Assembly: GCF_964204865.1 (NCBI RefSeq)
Contig: NC_135262.1
Coordinates: 17,599,650 to 17,663,649 of the forward strand
Direction: 5' to 3'
DNA from: Styela clava
Taxonomy: Eukaryota; Chordata; Ascidiacea; Stolidobranchia; Styelidae
Length of the DNA stretch: 64,000 nt
The notes beneath the pieces were generated by a model, which saw only the letters and a list, made by a program, of their open reading frames with translations, did not search any database and was not told where the DNA came from. Both the position numbers and the translations under genes were made by a program. Positions 1 to 11,275 of this stretch are shown in pieces. Positions within the stretch are counted from its first letter, which is position 1, and each line of letters starts with the position of its first letter.

Positions 1-3000
1 CATCGTGATGACAGCAACAGCTGTCTTTGGAACTTCATCGATGTCCCAATCAGCAATTTTTTTCAGTGCCGTTCCAGATCACAGGTGAGTTGGCGCAACC
101 AATAATTTTGGAGAATATTAGAGCTAGAAGTCGGACCTCAAAATTTTATAGATTGCGTAAGTTTTCGTTTATATCAAGAGTACATTAGTTTCTGTAGAAA
201 TGAACTTGCTAAAATCGCAGCTTGATGTGCATTTTCCTGTGTTATTAATTCCAACAATGTGTGAACAAACACTACTTCTAGTCAAAGTAAGTACTGTACA
301 CTGGCCTTCTGCGAATTTTTTCAGATGTGCAATACCACAAATCGACAATCTTACGCTTCTACATTCAAATACCACGGAACATAGCATTTCTTCACTATTT
401 ATACCGGTTAGTATATATATCACATCGGAACAATGAAGACGGCTCTGGAACTTCTTTAAATAAATCACCACATTTGGATTCCATCAAAAACCTAAAATGT
501 GCTCTAGCTTATTTAAAACGAACATTAAGAAATTATTATATATATATATTATATATATATATATATTACTATATATGGAGCTGCAAAACTGAATCCTGAG
601 TTATTTGAAATAAACTATTTTGTCGAGTCGAAACGAATCTCGAATGTGTATATTGTTTTATTCTTTGATTATAACAAAAGCATACAAAGAATACTGATAT
701 GTATATATATATAAAAATGTCACGATACTCTATTCTAAGGAAAAAATATTCTGTTTATGATTATGAGAGTAAAATATTGATAGAAAGTATAAATTTTAAG
801 TATTTCGAGCTTGCAATTCATCGAGTATTGGATAAATAAGATAATCTCAATTATGTTGTTTTGCAGCCTGGAGATTCTTGTCATAGATACAACTATAATT
901 TATCTGTATGTGATGAACATGGAGACTTATCTTGTGTTACAAACCAAACAAAAGTAGAAAAAATAAAATGTGACAACGGATATGTTTACGATAAAACTCA
1001 TTTCAAGAGTACGACGGTATCTGAGGCAAGTTTTCTTTGCCACAATCTGGTAGAAAATACCATTAATTCAAGTATTAGTTAATGCGATAGCCCATCACGA
1101 AGCAAAGAATTTAAATATAAATTGAGAATATATAAACAACATTGTCCAAACTTTGTAATGATTACAAGGATATTTCTCAGCATAATGAATACATGTTCAA
1201 TATTGTAAATTACCATTGATATTATGATTTACTTTTTAATATAAGATAATGGTTTTCATCCATCTTGCCTTTTTTTTTATTTTCACATGGATCACTTATA
1301 ATTCTTGTTTTCGGTTCCATTACATTTGAACCCACGTACATTTGAACCCATGACAATTGCACCTGTATGCTATTGCACCTATGGAATTTTTTTTGTTTCA
1401 CGGATAGTTAAACCCACACTAACCCTAACCCATGGGTTTTAGCACCCGCATATAGATTGAACCCGTGGATATACCCATGGGTTCAAATGTACATGGGTTC
1501 AAATGTACGGTCACCCTTGTTTTCATGTGCGTGGGTTTCATGACCATGTATGTTGACGCCCTTGTCCCTGTTGTTTTGTGGAATTTTTGAATTTCACACA
1601 TATCCTGGCACATTGTAGTCATTTTTATGGTCGAGAGTGTATGTTAAAATGTAGCCTGTGCTTATATGCTAGATCAGTGGTTTGCAACCTTTCTACCCTG
1701 TCGGACAGGTAAAATTAAATTAAATGTACTCGCGGGCCGGCAAAAAATTGAAATGATCGGAACAGAGAATTGCGTAATATTAGGCAATTTCAGGCACTCA
1801 ATATGCTTGTAGACAAAAAGGCGCACTTAAAAACACCACATACGAAGAAAAACCATCAAATAATGTGCCGGCCAAAATTGAAATGGGTGAGAAACATAAA
1901 ATAATACCATATATTTGCGTAATGAAATTCAGTGCTGGGCACCCATTATGTGTAAGAAAGGTACACATAAAACATCTCACATAAACAACATGTACATGCC
2001 AAATCGTGTATTAACACAAATAAATCTAGCGATTTTGCTGCGGTTTCGTTTCAATATAGGATTGCAAACGGGGCCTCAACGAAGTTTCTGCAGCACGTAG
2101 CTATGCAGCGGCGTGCAGCTGATTTCTTTGCTTCGTTTTAATTAAAGCTAGTAATGAAAATGTTTTTGAGCATAACGCATAAGTAACTGGTCAAAAATAC
2201 GGACAACAGTTTGATTTTGCTCGATTTCTTAGCGATGGGTATTCGTTATCAAGAGATCCAAAGTTGTGACAGTGATTCGTTTTTAGATCTGGACTGAGAA
2301 GTATAATCACATTTTTAATCAAGCTTTAGTCGGGTTTATCATATTAAACCCTCTGCAGTTGATCAGCGCCTCAAACGAAATAAATTTACATTACAATAGC
2401 AAAATTGTCGGTAACTTGGCACCAGGCTTAAAATCCAACTGTGCGGAAAAGATATCAGCGGCCCATGCTTTTTTGCGCGTCTCATGACCACCTGCAGGGT
2501 CGCAACAAGGTCATATTTCACTGGAATATTATACTGTTCTTGGGTGTTTTCTGGTTTAAACAAAGAAATACGCATAACGTTTTATATGGATTGTCATATT
2601 ACTCAGGAAAAGCATGTAGAACAGAAAAAGCATGCGTGCCGATTTTTAAGTTTCCGAGTCTTGCGAGATTTGATGGAGCGCATTCGCGATGACTCGGAGC
2701 CGAAAAAGCGGAAAGTGTAATTATTTATTTTTTCGTTTTTTTTTGTTTGCGGATCAGAATTTTCCAGTTTCGGATCAGTGTCTAAAAGACACGTCATATC
2801 CGAGTCTTATCGGTATAACGCTTCATAAGCATATCACTGCGTGAGCAGCAGTCATATCACAGACTTCCACCCCGGGGTTTGGTACATGCTGTATATCACA
2901 GCACAAGCTTTTTCCGGGACTTCGGTCTATACCATGCAGGGCACAGCACGACTTCAGACACCTCGGCGTCCCGCCGACCCGGCTTCCGTACACACTGTGA

Positions 3001-6000
3001 AAACGTGTACCACGCACACAGCGTGACATTCACCGTGAAGCTTCCGATTCATCACTTCCGCTGTATTAGATGGTATTATCGGGTTTATAAAAATGTGGTG
3101 TTCTGAGGGTTTTGTCGTTCATGTCGAGCTACCATTTATGGTGGTTGGGGTTGACAGTAGTATAACTTAAGTTGGAAGAAAATGTTACTAAAAGTTTGAT
3201 AAATACCCGTTTAGAATATATTTCCAGTTTTCGGTGATTCCAAATATGTTCAGGTTTTCATATTTATTTTCCAGTTGGATGAGAAATTCAGTCAGATTTT
3301 TCAAGGTTAGTTCCACAATATTGTTATCATTGTTATTTGAATACCTGTCATCGATGTCCAATCTGATTTATTTTCTCATTATGACACTTTTCATGATGGT
3401 GAATCCTTTCAGAATTAATAGTTGTTGAGGGCCTTTATAGCTATTTTCCATTATTTCTTTCCTGGATATTGTAAAACTATTGCTGCATATGTCATTGAGA
3501 GCGTCACTCATATCCGAGGTGTATTCTGCAATTTTGCCACAGTGTAGAAACAAATGTTTTGCACTGTTATATGGTGTTCGGCAAAATTTGCAGTTTAAAA
3601 TCTTAAGTTGTCCCGATTGATTGAATCTTACTCCCATGTTTCTCTTTTTGTCTCCGAAAAGATAACCTTCCTTGATAATTCGGTAAGAAGTCACTCTCTC
3701 GGAGTTGGGAGAAGTTGTTTGAAAGCTTCTTGTCCGCAGATGAAAATCCTCCCAGTTGTGGTCTTGATGTTAATCAATATGACTCTTTAAGTTCCGTGTA
3801 TATGTCCTTGTGACGTGCGGTTTCCCACTTATCTTTGGTGAATTTGATATCATTGAAAATGTTGAGTATATGGATCCAATCTTTAGGAATGGTGTTACTG
3901 TGTGGCATGGAGTTGCAATATAGATTAGGGTTAATAGTTTTAATTCTTGTTCCCAATGAGTAGTCTCAAAGTGCCAGAATTGGGTTGGGATGTTACCAAG
4001 TACCAAAGGCTTCACTATTTCTACTTTGCATGCTTTTATTTTTGCGCCTGGGTCGATCATATTCATACCCCCTTCGTTCCAGGTCTTTTGTAACGTTCGT
4101 CTCCCGATGGCTTCAATTTTTTCAGGATACCACAAGAATTTGAACAATAGGCTTTCAATCTTTTTTATCGAATTTGAGGAAATGGGTTTGATTCGCGATT
4201 GTTACGTTATTATTGACATTATTAGGGAGTTTATGATGGTATGTTTTCCGTACCAGGCACCTTGGTTTTATCGAGTTCAGAGTTCTGGTCAATAGGCTTA
4301 TAATTTCGTCCCACATTTTGTCCAGGGGTTTATTTCCGAAGTGGATTCCGAGTAATTTGACATCTGGTTTTATGAACTTCTGATATGGAGATCTGGAGAT
4401 TGAGTTTAGGGCGTTTTCGGTTATACATAGAATTTCGGTTTTGTCCTTATTAATACTTTGTCCTGATGCCTGTTTAAATTTATGGAGTTCCTTGAATATC
4501 TTCCCGATAGATTTTTGATCTTTCACTGCGAAAGTCATATCATCCGCGAATTAATCGATTTTATATTCGTATGACCCAAGTTTTATTCCACGTATATTAC
4601 CAGTGTGTAATTACTCGGCGCCAAGATGTCGCGAAAAACTCCGCCAAGAGGTCGCAATATTACGGCGGAAGAGAAATTGCGTAATAAACCAACGCAACCT
4701 CGTCTTCGATAAAGCGATTGAGACGGCATAAAAACAACAAGATTTCTCGCGGACCGGCAAAAAAGTTTCGCGGTCGCAGACCGGCGGTTGGGAACCACTA
4801 TGCAGCTAGATCAGTGGTATCAACCGGATTTCCATGTTACACTAGGGCTCCGCCAGTACAGTTCGAAAGTTTCCACTCAAATCCGATAATCTATAATGCA
4901 TATTGTTTAAATATAATCAAACACCTATTAGGTGCTCCACTATTATTAAACTTGGTACACTTCAAGGATTCTTGTTTTGCCAGTGTTTGGTTTGCTTTTA
5001 CTGTATATATATATATATAATTATATATTTGTATACAATTCAGAAAATGAAAGCCAATTAAACTTTCGCACGTCGGTTCATCAAGCCTTTCCTTTCGTAT
5101 GCATCATTGGGCTTCCGATCCACTAAAGCGGGGGTTCTCGACCTTTTTTCTTTTAAGTACCCCCGAGTCACGAAACAATCAACGCGAACCCCCAGTAATC
5201 AGACGGAGATATATTGACTGACAATTTTCTGCAGCGACAATTTATTGACCAACTGCTGTAACTATATTAAATTTTCGTATTGGTGTTATTGCCCTTGTCC
5301 TACGCCTAACTAATGAATTCTTGTCCCCGCTGAAGTTTCGATGATAAGCATATCACTTTCTGCAATGTTTGTGGCACATTGTTTTTTGAGAATTCACAGT
5401 TTGGCTGCAGGGCCGTACATTTCACATTGTTGCGTCACAATCACAGCATCGCAGAAACAAGGAAAATCTATGTTGAGTTTCAATTGGCACGCATTTTTCT
5501 CTGGTAGTCGCTTAGTTTTTCTCGGTTAAAGGATATAAAAAGCAACACTCGAAAACTCGACTGCCATCCAAGTACCCCTGGAAATCTGCTCCTGAACCTC
5601 TGTGGGTTAGCGAACCTCAGGTTGAGAACCCCTGCACTAAAGAGATTGTGAAGCACTATGCTAGATCTATCGCCTGGTTGCCCGCAACATATAAACCACG
5701 ATTGGAAAGTTTTGCGCAATCATTGGCAATATGTCAGCAGTAATCCAAGCTGACAATTTCACCCAAGCTGACAATTTATAAATCTTGTTCAGTGAAAAAG
5801 GTCGACTTATAAAATGTCAAATTATCATTTCAATTGCAGTGGGATCTCGTGTGTGATCGAACAAACCTTGACGCTCTTGCTAATTCTCTATATTTTGCTG
5901 GTGTTTTTCTCGGATCTCTTATTATTGGACCGATGATGGACTGGTTAGTTTGATGCATTAGGAGTTTAGAACGACTAGCTTTAATTGATTTCCTTTTTTA

Positions 6001-9000
6001 TTACTTCGGATCTGTACTAGTTGGGTCATGATTTCACACACATTTGCAGGTAATCTGAATAATTCCTCAATTCTTTAAGTTCTTTCATATAGGTGGCTAT
6101 ACGTTTATATAAAATTATGATTGTGAGGTCACCCTACGTTTTAAATTTAGTGATATACAATACGTGATAATGTTAGCAGGTTTGGAAGAAAACTCACGAT
6201 ACTTATAGCCGCTATATTATACATTGCGACAGGAATAGCAGGTTCTTATGCGTCATCTTATGAGATGTACATTTTTCTTCGTGTCGCCGTCGCTATGTGT
6301 GGAATCCCCTGTTTTGTAGCATATTTCACATATGGTAAGAGATACTTGTAATTTTATAGCTCATTTTAATCGCACCAAGTGCAAACCGATTTTAGATTAA
6401 TCTCATATTTGTAACAATATCAAATTTATGAATCAAAAGTTAGTTAGCCTGACTTCTGTACTTAATATTCAATATCAATAATATGCATCTCGCCTGTGAA
6501 AATTAGGTTCACTTATTTATATTAACAGCGTTATATCCAGTAGTGGGATTCAGGGGAATTGCAAGGCTGCGCGCAATCCCGGTAATAGGTTAATAAAAAT
6601 AAACAAAATATGATTGATGTATATTTTGTTTCATACCTCCGAAATATTTGTCCACGATGAAATATAGCTTTACTTTAAACACCCGTATGAGGTCTGGCAT
6701 GCATTACCTGTTTCCTTTTATTTGATGCATAGATTTCTGCGTCACAGAACTTTTTTATGTTGAAAACCAAGCAATGGTACTATGAGTAATTCTTCATTTT
6801 TCATTTAGCCAACGAAATAGCCGGTAAGAAGTCAAGAAAGGTTGTTGGCGGGTTCACCCAACTCGTAACTGCAACTGCCCATGTTATCCTTCCATGCTTC
6901 GCCTATCTAGTACAGGACTGGAGATACCTTGGCATTATGATATCACTGTTTTCTGCTCCATACATTATAATATTTTTCTTCATGCCACGAACTCCGAGGT
7001 GAGGCTTTTTAAATTGTGAAAAATATAAAAAAATAATTGGAAAAGGTATATACCGGTATTTGATAATTAATTTTTAATTCAAGTGTTATTTAGATGGCTT
7101 CTTACACACGGAAAAGAAAACGAAGCAAAAGAAGTGTTAGATAGATTTGCAAAAAGCAAAAATACATCCCTTAACAAAGAAGATTGGAATTGTCTTGTTA
7201 GAACTGAAAAGGAACTTCTTGGCGTAATATCCTTCTCTTCATTTCATTGATTGGTTTTTTCTTCTTCTTAAAAACAAATATTCATTATTTAATATTTTCA
7301 GTCTGAATCTGTGTTAAAGAAAATCGTCCTCACCGATTTTTATAGACGCCCGTTCATGCGTGTTGTATCTTTGATTGTGATCTATCTATGGTTTGTAGCG
7401 AGCATGGTGTTTTATGGCCTCGTACTAAACGTTGGGAAATTAGCAGGTTTGTTTGGCATGAAACTGCCTTTGATTGTTAATTAGACAAATTTACTAAAGC
7501 ATGTCAAATAAATATTGCTGAAATACATTTTTGTGAAACTTTAAAAAACATTAGAATCTGTTGATAACGGGTAAAACTATTTTGCATAACACAGCATATC
7601 AAAAGAACTATGCTCGAATAAGTGGACACGGAGAGCGAAAAGAAATATTTTATTATCAATTCCCCGAAAACCATATGCGGTAACTTACCAGTATCTGTAT
7701 CAGGGTACCGGCAACGGTGCAATGACAGTCCTAGCCTTCACATGTCCAGTGTCGATCTATTCTTTATGATTTGGTGTAAACGTGAATTGAAATACCAACT
7801 GATCAGAGTCTCTCGTATATTACCAGGTCAGGGGAACCGCAGTCTACCGTTCCCATAAGAAACTTTCCACTTCCGCTAGACACGAGATTCGCCGACGTTC
7901 GCTAAGCACGAGACCCGCTGATATGCGTTCGCCGAACCGCCACAAGGTGCGCACATTTTAATGAGGTTATAGCACACGAAGAACGAATCGCATAGAGCTC
8001 ACAAAAATATTTGAAATAAATAAAGTAATAGCCTTTTGGCGTAAATCATTCATCAATCAATTAGCTATCTATTACCACTGAAAATTTCAAAGCAATTGAT
8101 CCAGTAATTGAAGAAAAATGACGATTTTTTCATATCGATAGGGAGAATAAGAACAACAAACATAATAACAAAACTAGTCGTAGGTCTTGTCCGTGTCCAG
8201 CAAGAACAACAACAACATTTAACTAAAACGATCCAGAGGTCCACTCCGTGTCCAATAAATTCTGTAGTTTCTCATTGAAACACTAAAATTTTGTAACAAA
8301 TATAATATTGAAAGTATTTATTTTAGGAGATCCTTACATAAATCGGGTGTTGAACGGAATTTTTGAACTTCTCGCATATTTTCTATACATACCTCCTATT
8401 CACTACTTTGGATTAAGACGATCAACTTGTGCTAGTTACACTCTAGCGGGTTTATGCTGTCTGGGAACAATGATATTTACACTTGCTGCGAATGGAAATT
8501 CAGGTATCCTCGCACTTTAATACGTTTGTAGTCGTTTGTTATTTATTAAATGAAAGGTTAAATTCGCTCAACATGTTCTGTTTTGTAATGTATAGAACGG
8601 TACGTACATCTTCCAATGTCCAATGTTTTCCTTGTGTGGTAAGATATTGAAATAAATTGTTTTGTGTTTTTTTCCATTAATAGCATTAATAAATGTTGCT
8701 AGCCTTAATTATTATCATTTGAGGGATTAATTTTATTTGAGGGATCGCGACTGTCCTTGAGGAATATGGGATAAATGGTGTTACGATTTGTCGGAATTCG
8801 TCCAGGCACCAGAATAATTTCATACATGTGCTGTAGATAAACGAGGACTCAGTTTTTGCAGCAATTTAGATATTCTGTATAAAATTGACTGAGAATGTTA
8901 TCTGTTTTCAGTTCTTTTGCAAATTAGTCGGTGGATCGGCATTTTGGGTAAATTTTTTGCAACTCTGGCTTTTGCAATAATTTACCAATACACCGCAGAA

Positions 9001-9713
9001 ATTTATCCAACAATCGCCAGGTAATATACGTAGATGAGATTACAATTAGTTCAAACAAGTTCCTGATTGAAAAACTGAATCTTTTTTTCAGGGGAACGGG
9101 GATGGGAATGGGTTCAACAGCAGCCAGAATTGGATCAATCATAATGCCATGGACTTTGGAATTGCAACGTTCTGTACCTTGGCTTACGCAAGTAAGTAAC
9201 ATGTATATACCGGGTGATAGGTGTAGTATAGTCCCTTTCTAGTTTCAATTTTGTTATAAAGTCAGTTCTCAATATATCTTAACAAGGTTTTTTTTTTTAA
9301 ATTAGTAATCCCTTATATATTTTCAACTTATTTAATACACCAGTGAGGGCCAAAACAATATATGATAGGCCTATCCATAAATTTCCTTTGCCATATGAAA
9401 AATTTTTGTACCTTATGGACACCCTATATACTACTAACTAGCGATCCAAACTATCCTTCAAAATGACAAATATAGCGAATAACGAATCTATTAGACAAAT
9501 AAAATTTGTCTATATATATTCTAGACGATATTCGGAAGTCTTTCTGTCCTAGCTGGTGTTTTATCTTTAATGTTGCCTGAAACAAGAAATGCCGATTTTA
9601 AAACAAGTATGGATGAAGCGGAAGAATTTTATAGAAGCAACATGACGCTAGCTTCGAGATTCATCGGAGAACGGTTCAATTTGTTATTTATATTATCACA
9701 TTATTTTAATTAG
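1..9713 (+). CDS. SLC22-like organic ion transporter, copy A (5' partial, 12 exons)
   Basis: A major-facilitator transporter of the SLC22 organic cation/anion type, expected in the plasma membrane with 12 helices; the substrate cannot be read from sequence. Exons: 1-84 (cut by the window edge), 325-406, 867-1025, 5840-5943, 6180-6334, 6809-6998, 7094-7223, 7302-7446, 8327-8503, 8912-9020, 9092-9191 and 9525-9713, ending in TAG. All phases agree and match copy B. Exons 2-3 encode the large cysteine-bearing extracellular loop, exon 4 starts with the SLC22-typical WDLVCDR, exons 4/5 join across GPMMDWFGRK (the helix 2-3 loop signature), exon 10 ends TAEIYPTIAR, and exon 12 carries LPETR, the PET(K/R) motif after helix 12. 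Intron 3 opens with GC and is swollen to 4.8 kb by nested transposons. No frame break was seen in the visible exons. The family call is firm; the 3' end is less so, because a candidate extra exon lies at 10080-10188. Confidence 0.87.
85..866 (+). other. Introns 1-2 of copy A, with a TA microsatellite
   Basis: Intron 1 (85-324) and intron 2 (407-866) flank the 82-bp exon 2. Intron 2 contains a run of TA dinucleotides at about 534-577 and a shorter one near 700. Copy B has the corresponding introns without the long TA run, so the microsatellite expanded after the duplication or was lost in copy B. Confidence 0.6.
1313..1515. mobile_element. 203-bp MITE with 40-bp inverted repeats and 9-bp target duplication
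   Basis: The ends form inverted repeats of about 40 bp. Each contains two direct copies of a TACATTTGAACCCA motif, beginning GGTTCC on the left and GGTGACC on the right (reverse strand). The flanks carry a perfect 9-bp target duplication CTTGTTTTC (1304-1312 and 1516-1524); nine bases suggests a Mutator-type transposase. The same position in copy B lacks the insert, so it arrived after the gene duplication. A short CTAACCCTAACCC run lies in the middle. Confidence 0.85.
1675..4800. mobile_element. ~3.1-kb composite non-autonomous hAT-type element
   Basis: The left end reads CAGTGGTTTGCAACC and the right end, on the reverse strand, TAGTGGTTCCCAACC; GC-rich 'cgcgggccggcaaa'-type subterminal sequence follows both. 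The left target copy is TGCTAGAT (1667-1674). On the right TGCTAGAT is present with three extra bases (4801-4811). Copy B has the site unoccupied at 13952-13959. Inside lie a GC-richer stretch near 2830-3060, an open frame ending in PKKRKV at 2700-2717, and a reverse-strand LINE fragment. No hAT transposase was recognised, so the element was probably mobilised in trans and later collected other insertions. Confidence 0.75.
3240..4600 (-). pseudogene. 5'-truncated LINE reverse transcriptase fragment
   Basis: Read on the reverse strand, the fragment starts near 4590 just before a FADD box (the Y/F-A-D-D catalytic motif of LINE reverse transcriptases). It continues through FKQASGQSINKDKTEIL, the conserved block after that box, then a region with IGRRTLQKTWNEGGMNMIDP, and a C-terminal cysteine/histidine segment (CKFCRTPYNS followed by HLFLHCG). 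It is broken: a TAA two codons before FADD, and frame changes near 4150 and 3700-3770. The layout resembles Tx1/L1- or CR1-like elements; I cannot place it further. It sits wholly inside the 1675-4800 element and has no preserved endonuclease domain. Confidence 0.75.
4812..5658. mobile_element. Old short hAT-type element in intron 3 of copy A, split by another element
   Basis: Begins CAGTGGTATCAACCGG directly after the right target copy of the 3.1-kb element and ends before TGCTAGAT (5659-5666). It is the orthologue by duplication of 13960-14287 in copy B, so it was inserted before the gene duplication. Here it is interrupted by a second hAT-type element at 5129-5634; removing that leaves about 341 bp, close to the 328 bp in copy B. 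Confidence 0.75.
5129..5634. mobile_element. 506-bp non-autonomous hAT-type element with perfect 8-bp target duplication
   Basis: Ends read CGGGGGTTCTCGACC and, on the reverse strand, CAGGGGTTCTCAACC. The target duplication CACTAAAG is perfect (5121-5128 and 5635-5642). It lies inside the older element 4812-5658 and is absent from copy B. No coding capacity. Confidence 0.88.
7712..8254. other. Copy A-specific insertion in intron 8, about 0.5 kb, unidentified
   Basis: Intron 8 is 880 bp in copy A but 334 bp in copy B; the flanking sequence aligns up to a GGGTACCGG motif on the left and a TGTCCAATAAATTCTG motif on the right. The extra sequence is partly GC-richer (7810-7950) and has the look of a non-autonomous DNA transposon, but I could not find convincing inverted ends. 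Short TGTCCA repeats occur at both borders. Confidence 0.5.
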
Positions 9714-10079
9714 GTCTTTCCAATATCAACAGTTGTCTTACATTTGAAAAGGCAAGCTTTCTAATTAATGGTAATAGCAAAATAGACTAATTATTCTTTG
9801 TAGCTACTGGAAAGCTGAAAATTACGCTTTATATCATTATTTTATTTAAGATTTGAACTAAATTCAGTAAATACAAACATAATAACGCACTTTCTACAAC
9901 CTCCACTATTCACTCGAGTAATTAGAAATAGATAACTGCTTCGACATTCAAATGAAATTTATGTTCATCATTATACCGTGGTTTTCGGTGCGTTTAAAGA
10001 AAAAAAATTTAAATAATATTAATAAGATGGAATCGGTTTCTAATTATTAACTATTTCAGGATATTTTTTGTAAGTTTAG

Positions 10080-10188
10080 TATTTTGAGTCGGATCTCTGC
10101 CGACGAAGATACAAAGCTGAACATTGAAACGGGATCAATGCTTGAAGAGAACATGGACACGTATGAATCAGCCGAGACTAAAAACTGA
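10080..10188 (+). CDS. Candidate alternative last exon of transporter copy A
   Basis: After an acceptor ending TTTAG there is an open stretch whose frame includes SADEDTKLNIETGSM and stops at TGA 10186-10188. It would give a hydrophilic, acidic cytoplasmic tail of about 36 residues, as SLC22 proteins often have. It needs a phase-2 donor inside exon 12, and I see only weak candidates near 9675. The paralogous stretch 20362-20509 keeps the acceptor and the first ~20 codons, which argues for a coding past. It could also be 3' UTR. Confidence 0.4.
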
Positions 10189-10299
10189 CACAACCAATTT
10201 ACCTGTGTATATCGCTTCATCATCGTAAAATCTCATTAGAAAAATAAATTAGATAAATAATTACAGAGGAAAATCAATATTTGTGAGTTTGACGCCGAC

Positions 10300-11275
10300 A
10301 TTTTTATGTAGATGCATTAAGCGAGAAGTCATCTGAAACAAGGAATCCTTCTGAACCGGAAAAATTCCTTAAGATTTTGATAGCTCATTGAACAAACTTT
10401 CAAAAATAAAAAAACGGGAAAAAAACTTTGATAGCGAAATCTATCTAATATGGGGAGATGATTTGATCCTAATGATAAACCATGCAACCAATAGATAACC
10501 ACGAAGTAAAAGGTTCAAGTACTGATATATTAAATACACGAACATACTTGCAATGCTATTTGTCGTTTTCCACCTTCATTTCTAGTTTTCCATGAAGTTA
10601 GTTTTTCGAGTGGGGATCATGTCGTTCATTATGTAACTTATCATTTTTGAAAGGACAGTATCGAGTTCAGTGACGTTGTAATCTGGATTTTGCATCAAGC
10701 GTATCCAATATGATCGACACAAATATGATGATGGTCACTGGGAAAAAGCAAGCTCTAAATACTGTTGAAATGGTCAAAATTATAAGGAGAAATGAATATT
10801 GTATCCTACTGCGTGTACCGTTTGTTAATTTTATGGTTGATTTTTATGATTATATTTCATAAATGAATTACATTTAATTAAAAATTGAAAACAAACTGTC
10901 AGATGAGTCAGTACGTGCATCCAGCAGTAAAATGGGGGAATATTGCAAAAATTATTAGCGCGGAAGTATAAAAAGTATAAAATAAACAAATCGAAATCGA
11001 GGAACCTAGTGTGCATCCCTATGCCTTAATATTTTAAAATACTAAAGGCTCCTTTTAATCTGGTATATATACTTGGTTTCATTTTTAGATATATGGTTAT
11101 ATTTCTAACGTTCATTGAATAAATTTCGATCTCTTACTGAGTAAATTTGAATCTCATACATGGCGGTTGTAAATTTATCCCGTCCAAACAATTTTCAGTC
11201 TGGTACTGAATAAGACAAACCGAACCAATCCCAATGGAAAACGTTTAGTATCCTATAGCAGAAAAACAATATGAG
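10300..11275 (-). pseudogene. Transcobalamin-like pseudogene A (remnants of exons 4-6)
   Basis: Three blocks on the reverse strand match the intact transcobalamin-like genes at 24517-27842 and 38382-40680. An exon 4-like block at about 11171-11270 has 'GMFSIGIG'-type coding sequence with changes. An exon 5-like block at about 10540-10735 has frame shifts and stops. An exon 6-like block at about 10311-10400 contains ELSKS, then a TAA, then GIFPVQKDSLFQMTSRLMH. Order and orientation are kept. Exons 1-3 and 7 were not found. It was carried along in the duplication that made transporter copies A and B. Confidence 0.7.

Noticed and set aside
1415..1430. CTAACCCTAACCC as an interstitial telomere
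   Set aside because: Only about two repeats, inside a MITE; too short to be a telomere relic.
2700..2717. PKKRKV as evidence of vector or viral contamination
   Set aside because: The surrounding sequence is ordinary genomic transposon sequence flanked by hAT ends and paralogous introns; nothing vector-like adjoins it.
6530..6585. Possible extra transporter exon reading ALYPVVGFRGIARLRAIP after an AACAG acceptor (also at 15215)
   Set aside because: It resembles the family's 'YP-x-x-x-R' motif, but its ~53-bp length breaks the phase between exons 5 and 6. Exon 5 joins 6809 correctly without it, and copy B is interrupted there by an insertion.
9355..9430. Motif GGCCTATCCATAAATTTCC shared by intron 11 of both transporters and, reversed, by 25801-25820
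   Set aside because: A ~17-bp match only; too short to call a repeat or regulatory site.
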